In this document: piece after piece, positions 1-5,958 of the stretch | Position numbering within the stretch: the stretch's first letter is position 1 | How the letters are laid out: the number at the start of each line of letters is the position of its first letter | Source: Methylobacter sp. | GTDB taxonomy: Bacteria; Pseudomonadota; Gammaproteobacteria; Methylococcales; Methylomonadaceae | Length of the DNA: 9,301 bases | Reading direction: 5' to 3' | NCBI RefSeq assembly: GCF_023227905.1 | Contig: NZ_JALOCF010000092.1 | Location: 1 to 9,301, forward strand | Program-made: the position numbers and the translations under genes | Notes under the pieces: generated by a model | Seen by the model: the letters and a program-made list of their open reading frames with translations, nothing else | Told to the model about the DNA's origin: nothing | Databases searched by the model: none

Positions 1-745
1 CCGCTTCCTTGCTGGGCGCATTGGCAATAGTTTTAGTACGCCAGGCGAGTTCAGCCTCAGGGCTCCATATCTGGCCGGTAACGTAGCAAATGCGTTTAAA
101 TACGCCATCCTCAAGCGCATCATCCAGGGTAATGCGGTGGACGCTATAGGGTTTCCGGCCTGCGCGAGCGTCCTCAACATATTGGTTGTACTCATTGTCA
201 ACGCCGTTATGGGTGCTGATAATCCGCACCCGTGCGCCCCACATCGTCAACGCCATCGCAGCCTTCAATAGCCCGTGTAGCGAATCGTGAAACGCAGCCT
301 CATCAATGACCACATCACCCTGCATGCCGCGTAAGTTGGATGGTCTCGAGGAAAGGGCCGTAATCTTGAAGCCGGAATTGGGAAAGCGGATCGTATAAGT
401 AAGGATTTCTTTGCTGCCGTCTTCATCCTTGAATATCGATTCATCGACACTACCGGCCAACTGGTTAAAGGCCTTAGCAAATAAAGCACACGCGGCAATA
501 TATTCAAGCGCCATCTCCTGACGACTACCCACATAATAGACATTACGCCCTCCGCGTTTTTTCGGTTTTGATGCCGTGATGACATTGCAAGCCGCTTCCG
601 CCCAGGTCAAACCGGTACGGCGGGATTTTTCGGCGATCTTGACCTCTGATTCATCCTCAAACCAGCGAGCCTGATAGCCCAGTAGAACCGGTTCGTCATC
701 CGGGAAATAATCACCGGTTTGCAGCTCCTGACTTTCGGGCATCAT
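1..745 (-). CDS. Mu gp28-like large terminase subunit, ATPase part (3' end cut by window)
   Basis: Large terminase: the ATP-driven motor that packages phage DNA into the prohead. The frame is open from the start at 745 to the window edge, giving the first 248 residues; the nuclease domain lies outside. Visible motifs are an atypical Walker A, EKSRRTGLTW (about residues 39-48), typical of the gp28/FluMu group in place of GxxxxGKT; a Walker B with catalytic acid, DVVIDEAAFH (144-153); and a coupling-like ISTHNG (176-181). The N-terminal YQARWFED segment is the usual adenine-binding-like lead-in. Two adjacent Met codons (745 and 742) overlap the stop of the upstream gp27-like gene as ATGATG, so translation is probably coupled. 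Gene order gp27-gp28 supports the call. I derived this frame by hand translation. Confidence 0.9.
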   Translation of the reverse strand, partial: MMPESQELQTGDYFPDDEPVLLGYQARWFEDESEVKIAEKSRRTGLTWAEAACNVITASKPKKRGGRNVYYVGSRQEMALEYIAACALFAKAFNQLAGSVDESIFKDEDGSKEILTYTIRFPNSGFKITALSSRPSNLRGMQGDVVIDEAAFHDSLHGLLKAAMALTMWGARVRIISTHNGVDNEYNQYVEDARAGRKPYSVHRITLDDALEDGVFKRICYVTGQIWSPEAELAWRTKTIANAPSKEA

Positions 746-1296
746 TGTCTGCCCGTCAAAATGCGTTTAATCGAGGCTTCCAGCTCAACGCTGATGCCGT
801 CGTTTTTAAGTTCGGTCGCCAGTTCTTCCGCTGCTTCTTCCCGTGAGCGCTTGCGTATCTCCGCCTCAAACTCTCGCTTCCACTTAGCGCTGCCAATCGC
901 CGACCGGTTTAAATCCGCAATAGCCCGCACCAGCTTCGGTATTGCCGCCATTCTTTCGCCGATTTCCAGCCCGCTGACTTCCTCAAACATATCCATGATC
1001 TGGTCCATAGCGACCATTTCATTAGCCTCCATCAGCGCCGCTTTCTCGTCATCCGATGCGCCGCGTAGCGCCTTGGCAATCTCCATTCGCTCACGGGCGC
1101 GGGACAGCGACTTTTCCATCGCAGCCTGTAAATTCGAGCCGTGCCGCCACACTGCGGTTTTGCTGATTTGATAGCCTTGCTCCTGAAGCCAAGCTGTCAA
1201 ACCCTCATAATCGCTAAACGCCTGATCGACCAGCCGGGCATTCAGCTGCGCCACCACCGCATCGGGCAGTAATGCAATAGCCGGACGAGGAGCCAT
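742..1296 (-). CDS. DUF3486 family protein, Mu gp27-like putative small terminase subunit
   Basis: Belongs to the DUF3486/Mu gp27 family, which precedes the large terminase in Mu-like phages and is considered the small (DNA-recognition) terminase subunit. The 184-residue product has a helix-turn-helix-like N-terminus (LTAWLQEQGYQISKTAVWRH, about 33-52), then a long charged helical region likely to oligomerise (ARERMEIAKAL onward), and a basic/acidic C-terminus. The frame can be read back to 1383, but I start at 1296: that ATG overlaps the stop of the upstream gene by one base (TAATG) and has GGAG nine bases upstream. The extra upstream residues are a shadow of the gp26-like gene. The packaging role is inferred from family and position; no enzymatic motif is present. 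Confidence 0.88.
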   Translation of the reverse strand: MAPRPAIALLPDAVVAQLNARLVDQAFSDYEGLTAWLQEQGYQISKTAVWRHGSNLQAAMEKSLSRARERMEIAKALRGASDDEKAALMEANEMVAMDQIMDMFEEVSGLEIGERMAAIPKLVRAIADLNRSAIGSAKWKREFEAEIRKRSREEAAEELATELKNDGISVELEASIKRILTGRQ

Positions 1297-1592
1297 TAAA
1301 TAGGCTCCGGCCGCGCTACGCCCGGCACGGTTGATAAACCTTGCTGAACATCGCCGCCCCTGGCTGTCAGCGTAGCCAGCCAAATACCGTCCGGCTGCTT
1401 GGCCAGCACCAGGCCTTGCTCATGCAGCCATTGCAGATCGGCTCGCAACAGATCAGTAGATGCTGCTTGGCCGCGACTGGACAAAGCCTTTTTTAAATCA
1501 ACCTCATGCAACGTGTAGGCATTCGCGGCATTCAACAGGCTTAAAATAGCCAGGCGCCGGTGGGCGATAATCAGATCAGGGTAACTGCTCAT
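1296..1592 (-). CDS. Mu gp26-like small winged-helix phage protein (VpaChn25_0724-type)
   Basis: A 98-residue protein with a winged-helix-like layout: an N-terminal helix pair (IIAHRRLAILSLLNAA), a recognition-like segment (LLRADLQWLHEQGLV, about 48-62), a beta-wing (GIWLATLTARG) and the terminal VPGVARPEP motif, all typical of the small protein found between gp25 and gp27 in Mu-like phages. Automated annotation often calls these ArsR-like, but a regulatory role is not established; a part in packaging or head assembly is equally possible from context. The start at 1592 lies 6 bases after the stop of the DUF2730 gene, with a weak TAGG site upstream, and its stop overlaps the start of the DUF3486 gene. 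Confidence 0.8.
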   Translation of the reverse strand: MSSYPDLIIAHRRLAILSLLNAANAYTLHEVDLKKALSSRGQAASTDLLRADLQWLHEQGLVLAKQPDGIWLATLTARGGDVQQGLSTVPGVARPEPI

Positions 1593-1598
1593 GGCAAC

Positions 1599-1940
1599 CT
1601 ACTTGTTATTCATTAGATGTTGATGGATCGTATTCAGCGTATTTCGAATAGCATGAAATTCGCCTTTCATCTCTTTGATTTCGCCGTTTAGCATATCCAG
1701 CCGCTGATGCACCCGCTTAAAATCATTATGATCAGGCGCGTGTTTTACGTCCTGTTCCAGTCGCGTCAGCCGCTCTAATTGCCCATCCAGCCGATCATCG
1801 ATACTGTTTTCCAGATTGGTAATCGTCGCGCTGGTGATGCGTTGGCGGTTGTTCAGCCAACTCATAATGCCTACTGCGGCAATCAGCAGCGTCTGGATCA
1901 CATCAAACCAAAATTTTGCTAATTCATATCCTGCGCCCAT
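1599..1940 (-). CDS. DUF2730 family protein, Mu gp25-like membrane-anchored coiled coil
   Basis: A 113-residue protein with one N-terminal transmembrane segment (about residues 9-29, FWFDVIQTLLIAAVGIMSWL) followed by a heptad-rich coiled coil (LENSIDDRLDGQLERLTRLEQDV and the HQRLDMLNGEIKEM stretch). This architecture, and its position just before the gp26/gp27/gp28 series, match the DUF2730/Mu gp25 family. The function is unknown; a membrane-anchored role late in infection is plausible. The start at 1940 has a strong AGGAG site eight bases upstream. It lies 31 bases after the TraR-like gene, one of the few non-overlapping junctions in the late operon. Confidence 0.85.
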   Translation of the reverse strand: MGAGYELAKFWFDVIQTLLIAAVGIMSWLNNRQRITSATITNLENSIDDRLDGQLERLTRLEQDVKHAPDHNDFKRVHQRLDMLNGEIKEMKGEFHAIRNTLNTIHQHLMNNK

Positions 1941-1971
1941 ATTTATAACTCCTGAGCCCGTGGCTTTATTG

Positions 1972-2199
1972 TCATTGTCTTTCCCTTATCTCATGCATCG
2001 TCTGGCAGCTGATGCAGCGTACACACTTCGGCAATGCGGCCAGCCGGTCTGCCGGAATTGCATCATCGCAATCGATACACTCAACCACACCGTCTACAAT
2101 CTGTTGAGCAGGCAACGCGTGATCGATCAGATGCTGCTGAAGAGCCAGCTCGTTTGAAAATTGCGCCGTGTCATTAGCGCGGTCTATAGGATCAGTCAT
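1972..2199 (-). CDS. TraR/DksA-family zinc-finger protein
   Basis: A 75-residue protein, close to the length of plasmid TraR (about 73). It carries a four-cysteine zinc finger with the family spacing: C41-x2-C44, 17 residues, C62-x2-C65, plus the IPADRLAALP linker typical of TraR/DksA. The N-terminus (DPIDRAND) corresponds to the segment that enters the RNA polymerase secondary channel in TraR. Family members bind RNA polymerase and alter initiation, mimicking DksA plus ppGpp. Such genes are common in the late operons of Mu-like and P2-like phages, usually without a proven function. The start at 2199 overlaps the o-spanin stop by eight bases; an AAGGG site sits about 12 bases upstream. Confidence 0.88.
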   Translation of the reverse strand: MTDPIDRANDTAQFSNELALQQHLIDHALPAQQIVDGVVECIDCDDAIPADRLAALPKCVRCISCQTMHEIRERQ

Positions 2200-2476
2200 C
2201 CGGAGAATCCCTTATCTGATGCGTTGATTTAATAATGACTTCCAGCTGTTCGGCATATTGCCGTAGCAGCCGGTTGCGGGTTGCCAGTCGTTCGTAAACA
2301 TCATCACTAACCGAGGTCAGGTCGGTTGACGAAATGGACGGTAGAACCGGTCGAGCCGGGAGCGGCAGCGCTTGTTGCATGATCTTCACCGGTTCCGGCG
2401 TCGTGCAGCCCTGCATCCCCAGACCAGTCATTATCAAAATCAGAGCGCTCAGCCAAATGTTTCGGGTCGTTATCAT
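2192..2476 (-). CDS. o-spanin (Rz1-like outer-membrane lipoprotein)
   Basis: A 94-residue lipoprotein that should pair with the i-spanin to fuse inner and outer membranes in the last step of lysis. It has a hydrophobic signal (residues 5-20), a lipobox-like GMQGC with the lipidated Cys at 24, and a proline-rich segment (LPLPARPVLP, 37-46) characteristic of Rz1-type proteins. The residue after Cys is Thr, not Asp, consistent with sorting to the outer membrane. The frame is open to 2656, but I start at 2476: that Met begins a clean signal peptide and has GAGGA about eight bases upstream. The gene starts out of frame inside the i-spanin gene and extends beyond it, the classic overlapped arrangement. 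Confidence 0.85.
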   Translation of the reverse strand: MITTRNIWLSALILIMTGLGMQGCTTPEPVKIMQQALPLPARPVLPSISSTDLTSVSDDVYERLATRNRLLRQYAEQLEVIIKSTHQIRDSPDD

Positions 2477-2684
2477 GAAGGGTTTCCTCGCGGTGGGTTT
2501 CTTGAAGCATTGCCAATGCTGTATCCAGCTGCTGGCGGCTAGTGTTGATAATCTCGGCAGCCTCGGCGCGCTGCTGTTGCATTTCTGCGTGGTGCTGCTC
2601 GGCCCGAGCCTTGCCACGGTAGCCCAGTGCCACAATGATGACAGCCAACAATACAATCAGGCCGATACCAATAAAATACGTCAT
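2307..2684 (-). CDS. i-spanin (Rz-like inner-membrane protein)
   Basis: A 125-residue protein with an N-terminal transmembrane anchor (residues 3-21, FIGIGLIVLLAVIIVALGY) followed by an Ala/Gln/Glu-rich periplasmic coiled coil (EQHHAEMQQQRAEAAEII and on to about residue 65). Topology, size and the embedded lipoprotein gene identify it as the i-spanin of a two-component spanin system. The C-terminal 50 or so residues are encoded by DNA that also encodes the o-spanin, which may explain their low-complexity, Gly/Asp/Thr-rich character. The start at 2684 overlaps the holin-candidate stop as ATGA, with GGGG upstream. The sequence itself gives no family-level motif; the assignment rests on architecture and context. 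Confidence 0.8.
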   Translation of the reverse strand: MTYFIGIGLIVLLAVIIVALGYRGKARAEQHHAEMQQQRAEAAEIINTSRQQLDTALAMLQETHREETLHDNDPKHLAERSDFDNDWSGDAGLHDAGTGEDHATSAAAPGSTGSTVHFVNRPDLG

Positions 2685-2950
2685 GACTTACCCCGCGAGC
2701 CAAAGCCGATCTTGACGGTTGTGGCTACCGTTAAATAAAGATTGACCATTGCCCCGCCGATCATGCCGATACCGGTCGCGACAGCATCAACATCGTCGGC
2801 CGATAAATCGATCGGTAGATAGTGAGCCAGTAAATAAATGATAGGCAGTAGCGCATTTAACCGGAGCTGTCGTTGTTTCCAGATTGCAGGATCAGCAAGA
2901 GACTCACCGGCGCGAAGGGCGCGGCATAGGGACAAAATAAATGTCATCAT
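2681..2950 (-). CDS. Small two-TM membrane protein, holin candidate
   Basis: An 89-residue protein with an amphipathic N-terminus (RALRAGESLADPAIWKQRQ) and two hydrophobic segments (about 32-46, LNALLPIIYLLAHYL, and 58-78, VATGIGMIGGAMVNLYLTVA), ending in a short basic tail (KIGFGSRGKS). Size, two-TM layout and position between the endolysin and the spanins fit a holin, which would release the non-secreted endolysin to the murein. I do not recognise a specific holin family, so the role is inferred from context. Two Met codons open the frame (2950 and 2947); the first overlaps the upstream stop as TAATG. No other protein in the lysis cluster has suitable membrane segments, which strengthens the holin reading. 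Confidence 0.7.
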   Translation of the reverse strand: MMTFILSLCRALRAGESLADPAIWKQRQLRLNALLPIIYLLAHYLPIDLSADDVDAVATGIGMIGGAMVNLYLTVATTVKIGFGSRGKS

Positions 2951-3153
2951 TACCAGAACATCCTCAGATAGGGGGTTAATTGGTGGCAGGGCGTATGCAG
3001 CAACAGATCGAATTGCAGCGCATGAATTTCTTCGTGGATCTCGCTCAGCTTGCCCTCTTGATAATTAAGATCGCCCGTCATAACGCTATGCGCCTGCCGC
3101 CACCATGCGTCTTGCAGGGCTTGGAGATTAGCTAACCGTTGTTGCGTAGTCAT
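2950..3153 (-). CDS. Small hypothetical protein in the lysis cluster
   Basis: A 67-residue protein I do not recognise. It is mostly helical and polar (TTQQRLANLQALQDAWWRQA, then a Glu/His-rich EIHEEIHALQFDLLLHTPCH stretch) and has no transmembrane segment or signal peptide. It is tightly embedded: its ATG directly abuts the endolysin stop (TGAATG), a GAGG site lies in the endolysin tail, and its stop overlaps the holin-candidate start (TAATG). Such packing argues that it is translated. Location suggests an accessory lysis or regulatory role, but nothing in the sequence demonstrates one. Confidence 0.7.
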   Translation of the reverse strand: MTTQQRLANLQALQDAWWRQAHSVMTGDLNYQEGKLSEIHEEIHALQFDLLLHTPCHQLTPYLRMFW

Positions 3154-3636
3154 TCAGCGCGCCTCGAATAAGGCGCGTTCGGTAGCGCGTCGGTTTACAA
3201 GACCCTTGCAGACCTGTTTTTTGCCATCGACGGTGATTTTATTCCAGACCAGGAACTGTTCGGCGGCCTCGTCCATATCGCCCAATTGCAAATAACCCAG
3301 CAACGTCGACGACCTGAAATTAGTCACGCCGATATTGAAAACCAGCAGTACCAGCGCATCGTATTGGTTTTGAGTCAGACGGTAGCCGCCGTTCAGCGAC
3401 CCTTTGCCAGCCATCGTGGCATTGATGTAGGTCTCAGCGGTTTCAAGGTCGGCTTTTAATAGCGCTTCACCTTCGGCCGGAGTGATGGGGCGTAAAAACC
3501 GCTCAGTAGATTTGATTAGATGGCCGTAGCCGATAGTCCGATTTCCTTCGGCGTCTGGATAAGTTTTAGCACGGAACTTCTCAATGTCTTTGAGAATGGC
3601 TAGCCCATTAGGCGAGATGTAGAGTTTTGCAGGCAT
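3154..3636 (-). CDS. Phage lysozyme (endolysin), glycoside hydrolase family 24
   Basis: A 160-residue endolysin that cleaves the glycan strands of peptidoglycan. The GH24 catalytic triad is intact with T4/P22 spacing: E19, eight residues, D28, five residues, T34, within EKFRAKTYPDAEGNRTIGYG. The conserved C-terminal GLVNRRATER motif is also present. Length is normal for the family. There is no signal peptide or SAR-type hydrophobic N-terminus, so export to the periplasm should depend on a holin, and a candidate lies two genes downstream. It is the first gene of the late cluster, preceded by the 3637-3802 regulatory gap. Its own ribosome site is weak (GGTGTG). Confidence 0.95.
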   Translation of the reverse strand: MPAKLYISPNGLAILKDIEKFRAKTYPDAEGNRTIGYGHLIKSTERFLRPITPAEGEALLKADLETAETYINATMAGKGSLNGGYRLTQNQYDALVLLVFNIGVTNFRSSTLLGYLQLGDMDEAAEQFLVWNKITVDGKKQVCKGLVNRRATERALFEAR

Positions 3637-3664
3637 AGCACACCGGTTCCGGAAAAATAAATGT

Positions 3665-3716
3665 CCAGACCAGTGTATGAGATTAGGGATTTAGCAGGTA
3701 TCCGAAGGGCTTCGGA
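3665..3716 (-). promoter_or_regulatory. Candidate late promoter with Mor-type activator dyad
   Basis: In the gap before the endolysin there is a perfect 7-bp-arm dyad (TCCGAAG at 3701-3707, its complement at 3710-3716, 2-bp centre). Downstream on the minus strand lies a -10-like TACACT (3677-3672, 4/6 match to TATAAT) with no recognisable -35 at normal distance. If +1 is about 3665, the dyad is centred at -43.5, which is where Mor is known to bind at the Mu middle promoter. The placement depends on my choice of -10, so it is a hypothesis. Confidence 0.4.
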
Positions 3717-3738
3717 AGAGAATTATTGGTGTAGGGAT

Positions 3739-3764
3739 GGAGTTCAAGGCTGGCCTTGAACTCC
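3739..3764. repeat. Perfect 11-bp-stem palindrome, GTTC...GAAC type
   Basis: Arms GGAGTTCAAGG and CCTTGAACTCC around a 4-nt CTGG loop. It sits between the membrane-protein stop and the candidate late promoter. Neither strand has a T-run after the stem, so it is not a canonical intrinsic terminator. It resembles a REP-like chromosomal palindrome, and could still limit read-through or protect the 3' end of the middle transcript. Confidence 0.75.
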
Positions 3765-3802
3765 CGATTGAGACTAACCGGCGATAAACGGCATATCCTT
3801 AT

Positions 3803-4483
3803 TTACCACCCAACCCTGGCTTTTCGGCAATCATTACTCTCAGTGATTTTCCATCGCTGATAATTCGTCTCATCTTTTGCTTGTAAGTACGCGGCCGCTA
3901 CGAAAGAGGCATAAACACATATGTCGGTAGCTGAACCGTTACGCTTAACAATTTCATATTCCTGTATTGCATCAATAGCCACTTTGTTTTCCACATCCTG
4001 CATAAAACTGGTGGTATTCTTTTTTGTGGCCCGTATAGAATTCGTGGTATGAGATTCACTCCCCCCTCTCAAGAAGTACCAGATAGCAATTGCAGCGAGT
4101 AAATAGAAAGTGGTGTTTAATTCCTGCATGACGGTTTTAGGCGCTCTGGGATGGAGCGCTGGTGCGGGATTACGCGAATTCTTGCGGTGGCTTAATTTAA
4201 TAAACACGACAACGAAGGCTATTATCAGCACTATCGCTATCAGAAAGCCGACCACTTCCCCTACAAATGAGCCAGATTGAACTGTCTCTGCGCTTGTCTG
4301 TCTTGGCTTGGCGGGCTCGACGCCATTAATCACCTTGACCAACTGATCAAGATTAGCCTGAAGTTCGGCTTGTCGCTGCCTTTCGGTATAACCCTGGTAC
4401 AGAAAATAAGCGCTTAATACTGCACAGGTGATAACCCACGCGATTAATATTCGAAATAGTATTTTAGATGTTTGTTGGTTCAT
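3803..4483 (-). CDS. Three-TM membrane protein of unknown function (likely cargo/moron)
   Basis: A 226-residue protein I cannot assign. Transmembrane segments are predicted by eye at 8-29, 74-97 and 125-138, with a basic loop between TM2 and TM3 (KLSHRKNSRNPAPALHPRAPK), so the positive-inside rule puts the N-terminus inside and the C-terminal domain (about 160-226) in the periplasm. That domain holds two cysteines (C189, C219) that could form a disulfide, and a helical AAAYLQAKDETNYQRWK stretch. The frame is open to 4564, but I start at 4483, which has a good AGGGG site and follows the mor stop by 25 bases. One hand-counted line (3961-4020) is 40% G+C against 62% in gemA (5041-5100), suggesting separate origin. 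The Mu gene at this place would be the C activator; this is unrelated. Confidence 0.8.
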   Translation of the reverse strand: MNQQTSKILFRILIAWVITCAVLSAYFLYQGYTERQRQAELQANLDQLVKVINGVEPAKPRQTSAETVQSGSFVGEVVGFLIAIVLIIAFVVVFIKLSHRKNSRNPAPALHPRAPKTVMQELNTTFYLLAAIAIWYFLRGGSESHTTNSIRATKKNTTSFMQDVENKVAIDAIQEYEIVKRNGSATDICVYASFVAAAYLQAKDETNYQRWKITESNDCRKARVGW

Positions 4484-4508
4484 TATTTCCCCTTGGTTGG
4501 CATTTGTC

Positions 4509-4910
4509 TTACATATCATCAACATCAAACAGATCCACCTGCCCATAATCCTCATCCATGCCATTGCAGATAGTCAGCACCTGCCGCTCGGTTAAGCCGT
4601 ACTTACGGGCTACGTTAAACAGCGGCTCGCGCTCTTTGCGCAACCGGCGGATCTCGGTATTACGTAGCGCCCTAAACGCCTTGGCAGCCTTGGGGATCTG
4701 GATGACCTCACCGGCGAAGTTCTGACAAAACACCGCGGCCGCCGCCACGCCGAGCACCTGACTCAACTGATGCAGAGCATCCACCTGTTGCGGCACACAC
4801 AGATGACCGCCGCCGTAATGCTGGAGTAAATCCATCGCAGTTTGATCGCCGCAGTAGTCGGCGATCTGTTTCAACTTTTCGGGCAGCAGGTGTCTGGGTA
4901 ACTGGTACAT
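4509..4910 (-). CDS. mor: Mor transcription activator family protein
   Basis: A 133-residue member of the Mor/C family: dimeric activators that bind a dyad next to the -35 region and recruit RNA polymerase to promoters with poor -35 elements. The family layout is visible: a helical dimerisation N-terminal half (LPEKLKQIADYCGDQTAMDLLQHYGGG and the following VPQQVDALHQL) and a C-terminal HTH (EIRRLRKEREPLFNVARKYGLTERQVLTIC, about 87-116). The frame extends to 4958, but I start at 4910: the extra residues overlap gemA and MYQLPRHLLPE begins the family-like sequence. It follows gemA by eight bases, the conserved Mu order. It probably activates the late promoter at 3637-3716. Confidence 0.9.
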   Translation of the reverse strand: MYQLPRHLLPEKLKQIADYCGDQTAMDLLQHYGGGHLCVPQQVDALHQLSQVLGVAAAAVFCQNFAGEVIQIPKAAKAFRALRNTEIRRLRKEREPLFNVARKYGLTERQVLTICNGMDEDYGQVDLFDVDDM

Positions 4911-4918
4911 AGCTTTAC

Positions 4919-5401
4919 TTAAGCCGTCGCAGCAGTTTTGGCGATGCGTTGCTGCCATTTCTTCAGCGCCTCAATCACACCGCTGGCCTGCTTAGTATCC
5001 AACCATTGCAGTGCCTCAACGCCGGTCAAGCGCTTGACATAAGCGGCTAGACTGGACTCGGACGGATCGCGCACAATGCCCTGGTTGTGCATCTCCAGCC
5101 ACAATGCGCGGATTTTTTTGGACTGAGCATCACCAGCCAGCGCGCGGGTAGATGCGTCTTTACTGTGCTTTATCTTGAAACCCTTTTTCTTCATGGTCTC
5201 AACGGCTTGGCACAGCTGACCGATAGACATCGTCGTTGCCGAGTATTTGCCGTTTTTCAGGGTAGCGCCCTGCATCGGTAGCCAGATACCGTAATAGAAC
5301 TCATCATCCCAGCCCAGCTGATCTTTGCCAACTTGCAGCAGAGTATAATAGTTTTTACGGTTATCGGCCTCAGTACGCGGTTTGTAATTTCGATTATTCA
5401 T
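4919..5401 (-). CDS. gemA: GemA / gp16 family regulatory protein (DUF1018)
   Basis: A 160-residue member of the DUF1018/gp16 family, whose Mu member GemA affects host gene expression and DNA supercoiling. Diagnostic stretches are the N-terminal LLQVGKDQLGWDDEFYYGIW, the TMSIGQLCQAVETMKKKGFK segment, and the very conserved KIRALWLEMHNQGIVRDPSE followed by LTGVEALQWL and VIEALKKWQ. Length is normal. The start at 5401 overlaps the upstream stop as ATGA, with AAGGCG upstream, and mor follows eight bases after its stop. The mechanism is poorly known; the family assignment is firm. Confidence 0.92.
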   Translation of the reverse strand: MNNRNYKPRTEADNRKNYYTLLQVGKDQLGWDDEFYYGIWLPMQGATLKNGKYSATTMSIGQLCQAVETMKKKGFKIKHSKDASTRALAGDAQSKKIRALWLEMHNQGIVRDPSESSLAAYVKRLTGVEALQWLDTKQASGVIEALKKWQQRIAKTAATA

Positions 5402-5958
5402 GATGTCGCCTTTTTCGCCTTGCCCTGCCAGTTTGGCGGCGGGGTTGATTTTTGTTTGGGTTCCGCCGCTTTCGAGACTACCGCCCCGACCGACTGTAAC
5501 CCAGCCTGTGCGCCGACGTGACCACGGTTGCGCTGTTCCTCGATTACCTGTGATTCGGCAGCGGCCAGATTCTTCTCGACCCGGCCAACCATGATCGATA
5601 ACAGATAACCGTTAGATTTCAACGGCAGCACCAGCGACGCGGGTTTGTTGCTGACCAGCTTCATCATTTCCGCCTCCCAGGCCTGCCGGGGCATCGCATA
5701 AACAATGCCGCCACGCTCCAACTGCCCAGACCTGATCATCGGCATCAGCTCCTCAGTCAATGCCAGCCGCCGAGACCAGCGCAGGGCTTGTTTCGGCGGT
5801 TTGAACAGTTCCAGGTAGCGAAACAGCGCCCCGATCAGGCTAATCGGCAATTCCGACAACAGCGCCGCCCAGCCATTGCCTGCTTGCAGCTCCAGCGATT
5901 GGATAATGTCAACGTCCTTGCCGCAGTACGGACATGACACCGTGCAGTTGTTGGGCAT
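5398..5958 (-). CDS. Hypothetical protein with N-terminal CPYC zinc-knuckle-like motif
   Basis: A 186-residue protein of unknown function. It opens with NCTVSCPYCGKDVDI, a single CxxC that could be half of a zinc site. A helical region follows (LFRYLELFKPPKQALRWSRR, about 46-65, then LALTEELMPMIRSGQLERGG), and the C-terminus from about 150 is a low-complexity Lys/Pro/Ala tail (PKQKSTPPPNWQGKAKK) that looks disordered and basic. Proteins of this shape sit just before gemA in several Mu-like prophages, generally unnamed. The frame is open to 5976, but I start at 5958, where the ATG overlaps the upstream stop as TAATG. Its stop overlaps the gemA start, implying coupled translation. A nucleic-acid-binding role is a guess. 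Confidence 0.78.
   Translation of the reverse strand: MPNNCTVSCPYCGKDVDIIQSLELQAGNGWAALLSELPISLIGALFRYLELFKPPKQALRWSRRLALTEELMPMIRSGQLERGGIVYAMPRQAWEAEMMKLVSNKPASLVLPLKSNGYLLSIMVGRVEKNLAAAESQVIEEQRNRGHVGAQAGLQSVGAVVSKAAEPKQKSTPPPNWQGKAKKATS

Noticed and set aside
265..585. Minus-strand 106-residue frame
   Set aside because: Lies entirely inside the terminase gene in another frame; composition (Arg/Ser/Trp-rich) is that of a shadow, while the terminase frame shows Walker motifs.
719..1171. Plus-strand 150-residue frame
   Set aside because: Antisense to the DUF3486 gene; Ser/Ala/Ile-rich product typical of an antisense shadow.
1297..1383. N-terminal extension of the DUF3486 protein
   Set aside because: Overlaps the gp26-like coding sequence; the ATG at 1296 has a ribosome site and TAATG coupling.
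3683..3691. Alternative -10 for the late promoter (TAATCT at about 3686-3681)
   Set aside because: Weaker match to TATAAT (3 of 6) than TACACT and gives a dyad position less like the known Mor geometry; not excluded experimentally.
3739..3764. Intrinsic terminator for the membrane-protein gene
   Set aside because: Strong stem but no T-run on either strand, so it does not meet the usual criterion; kept as a palindrome only.
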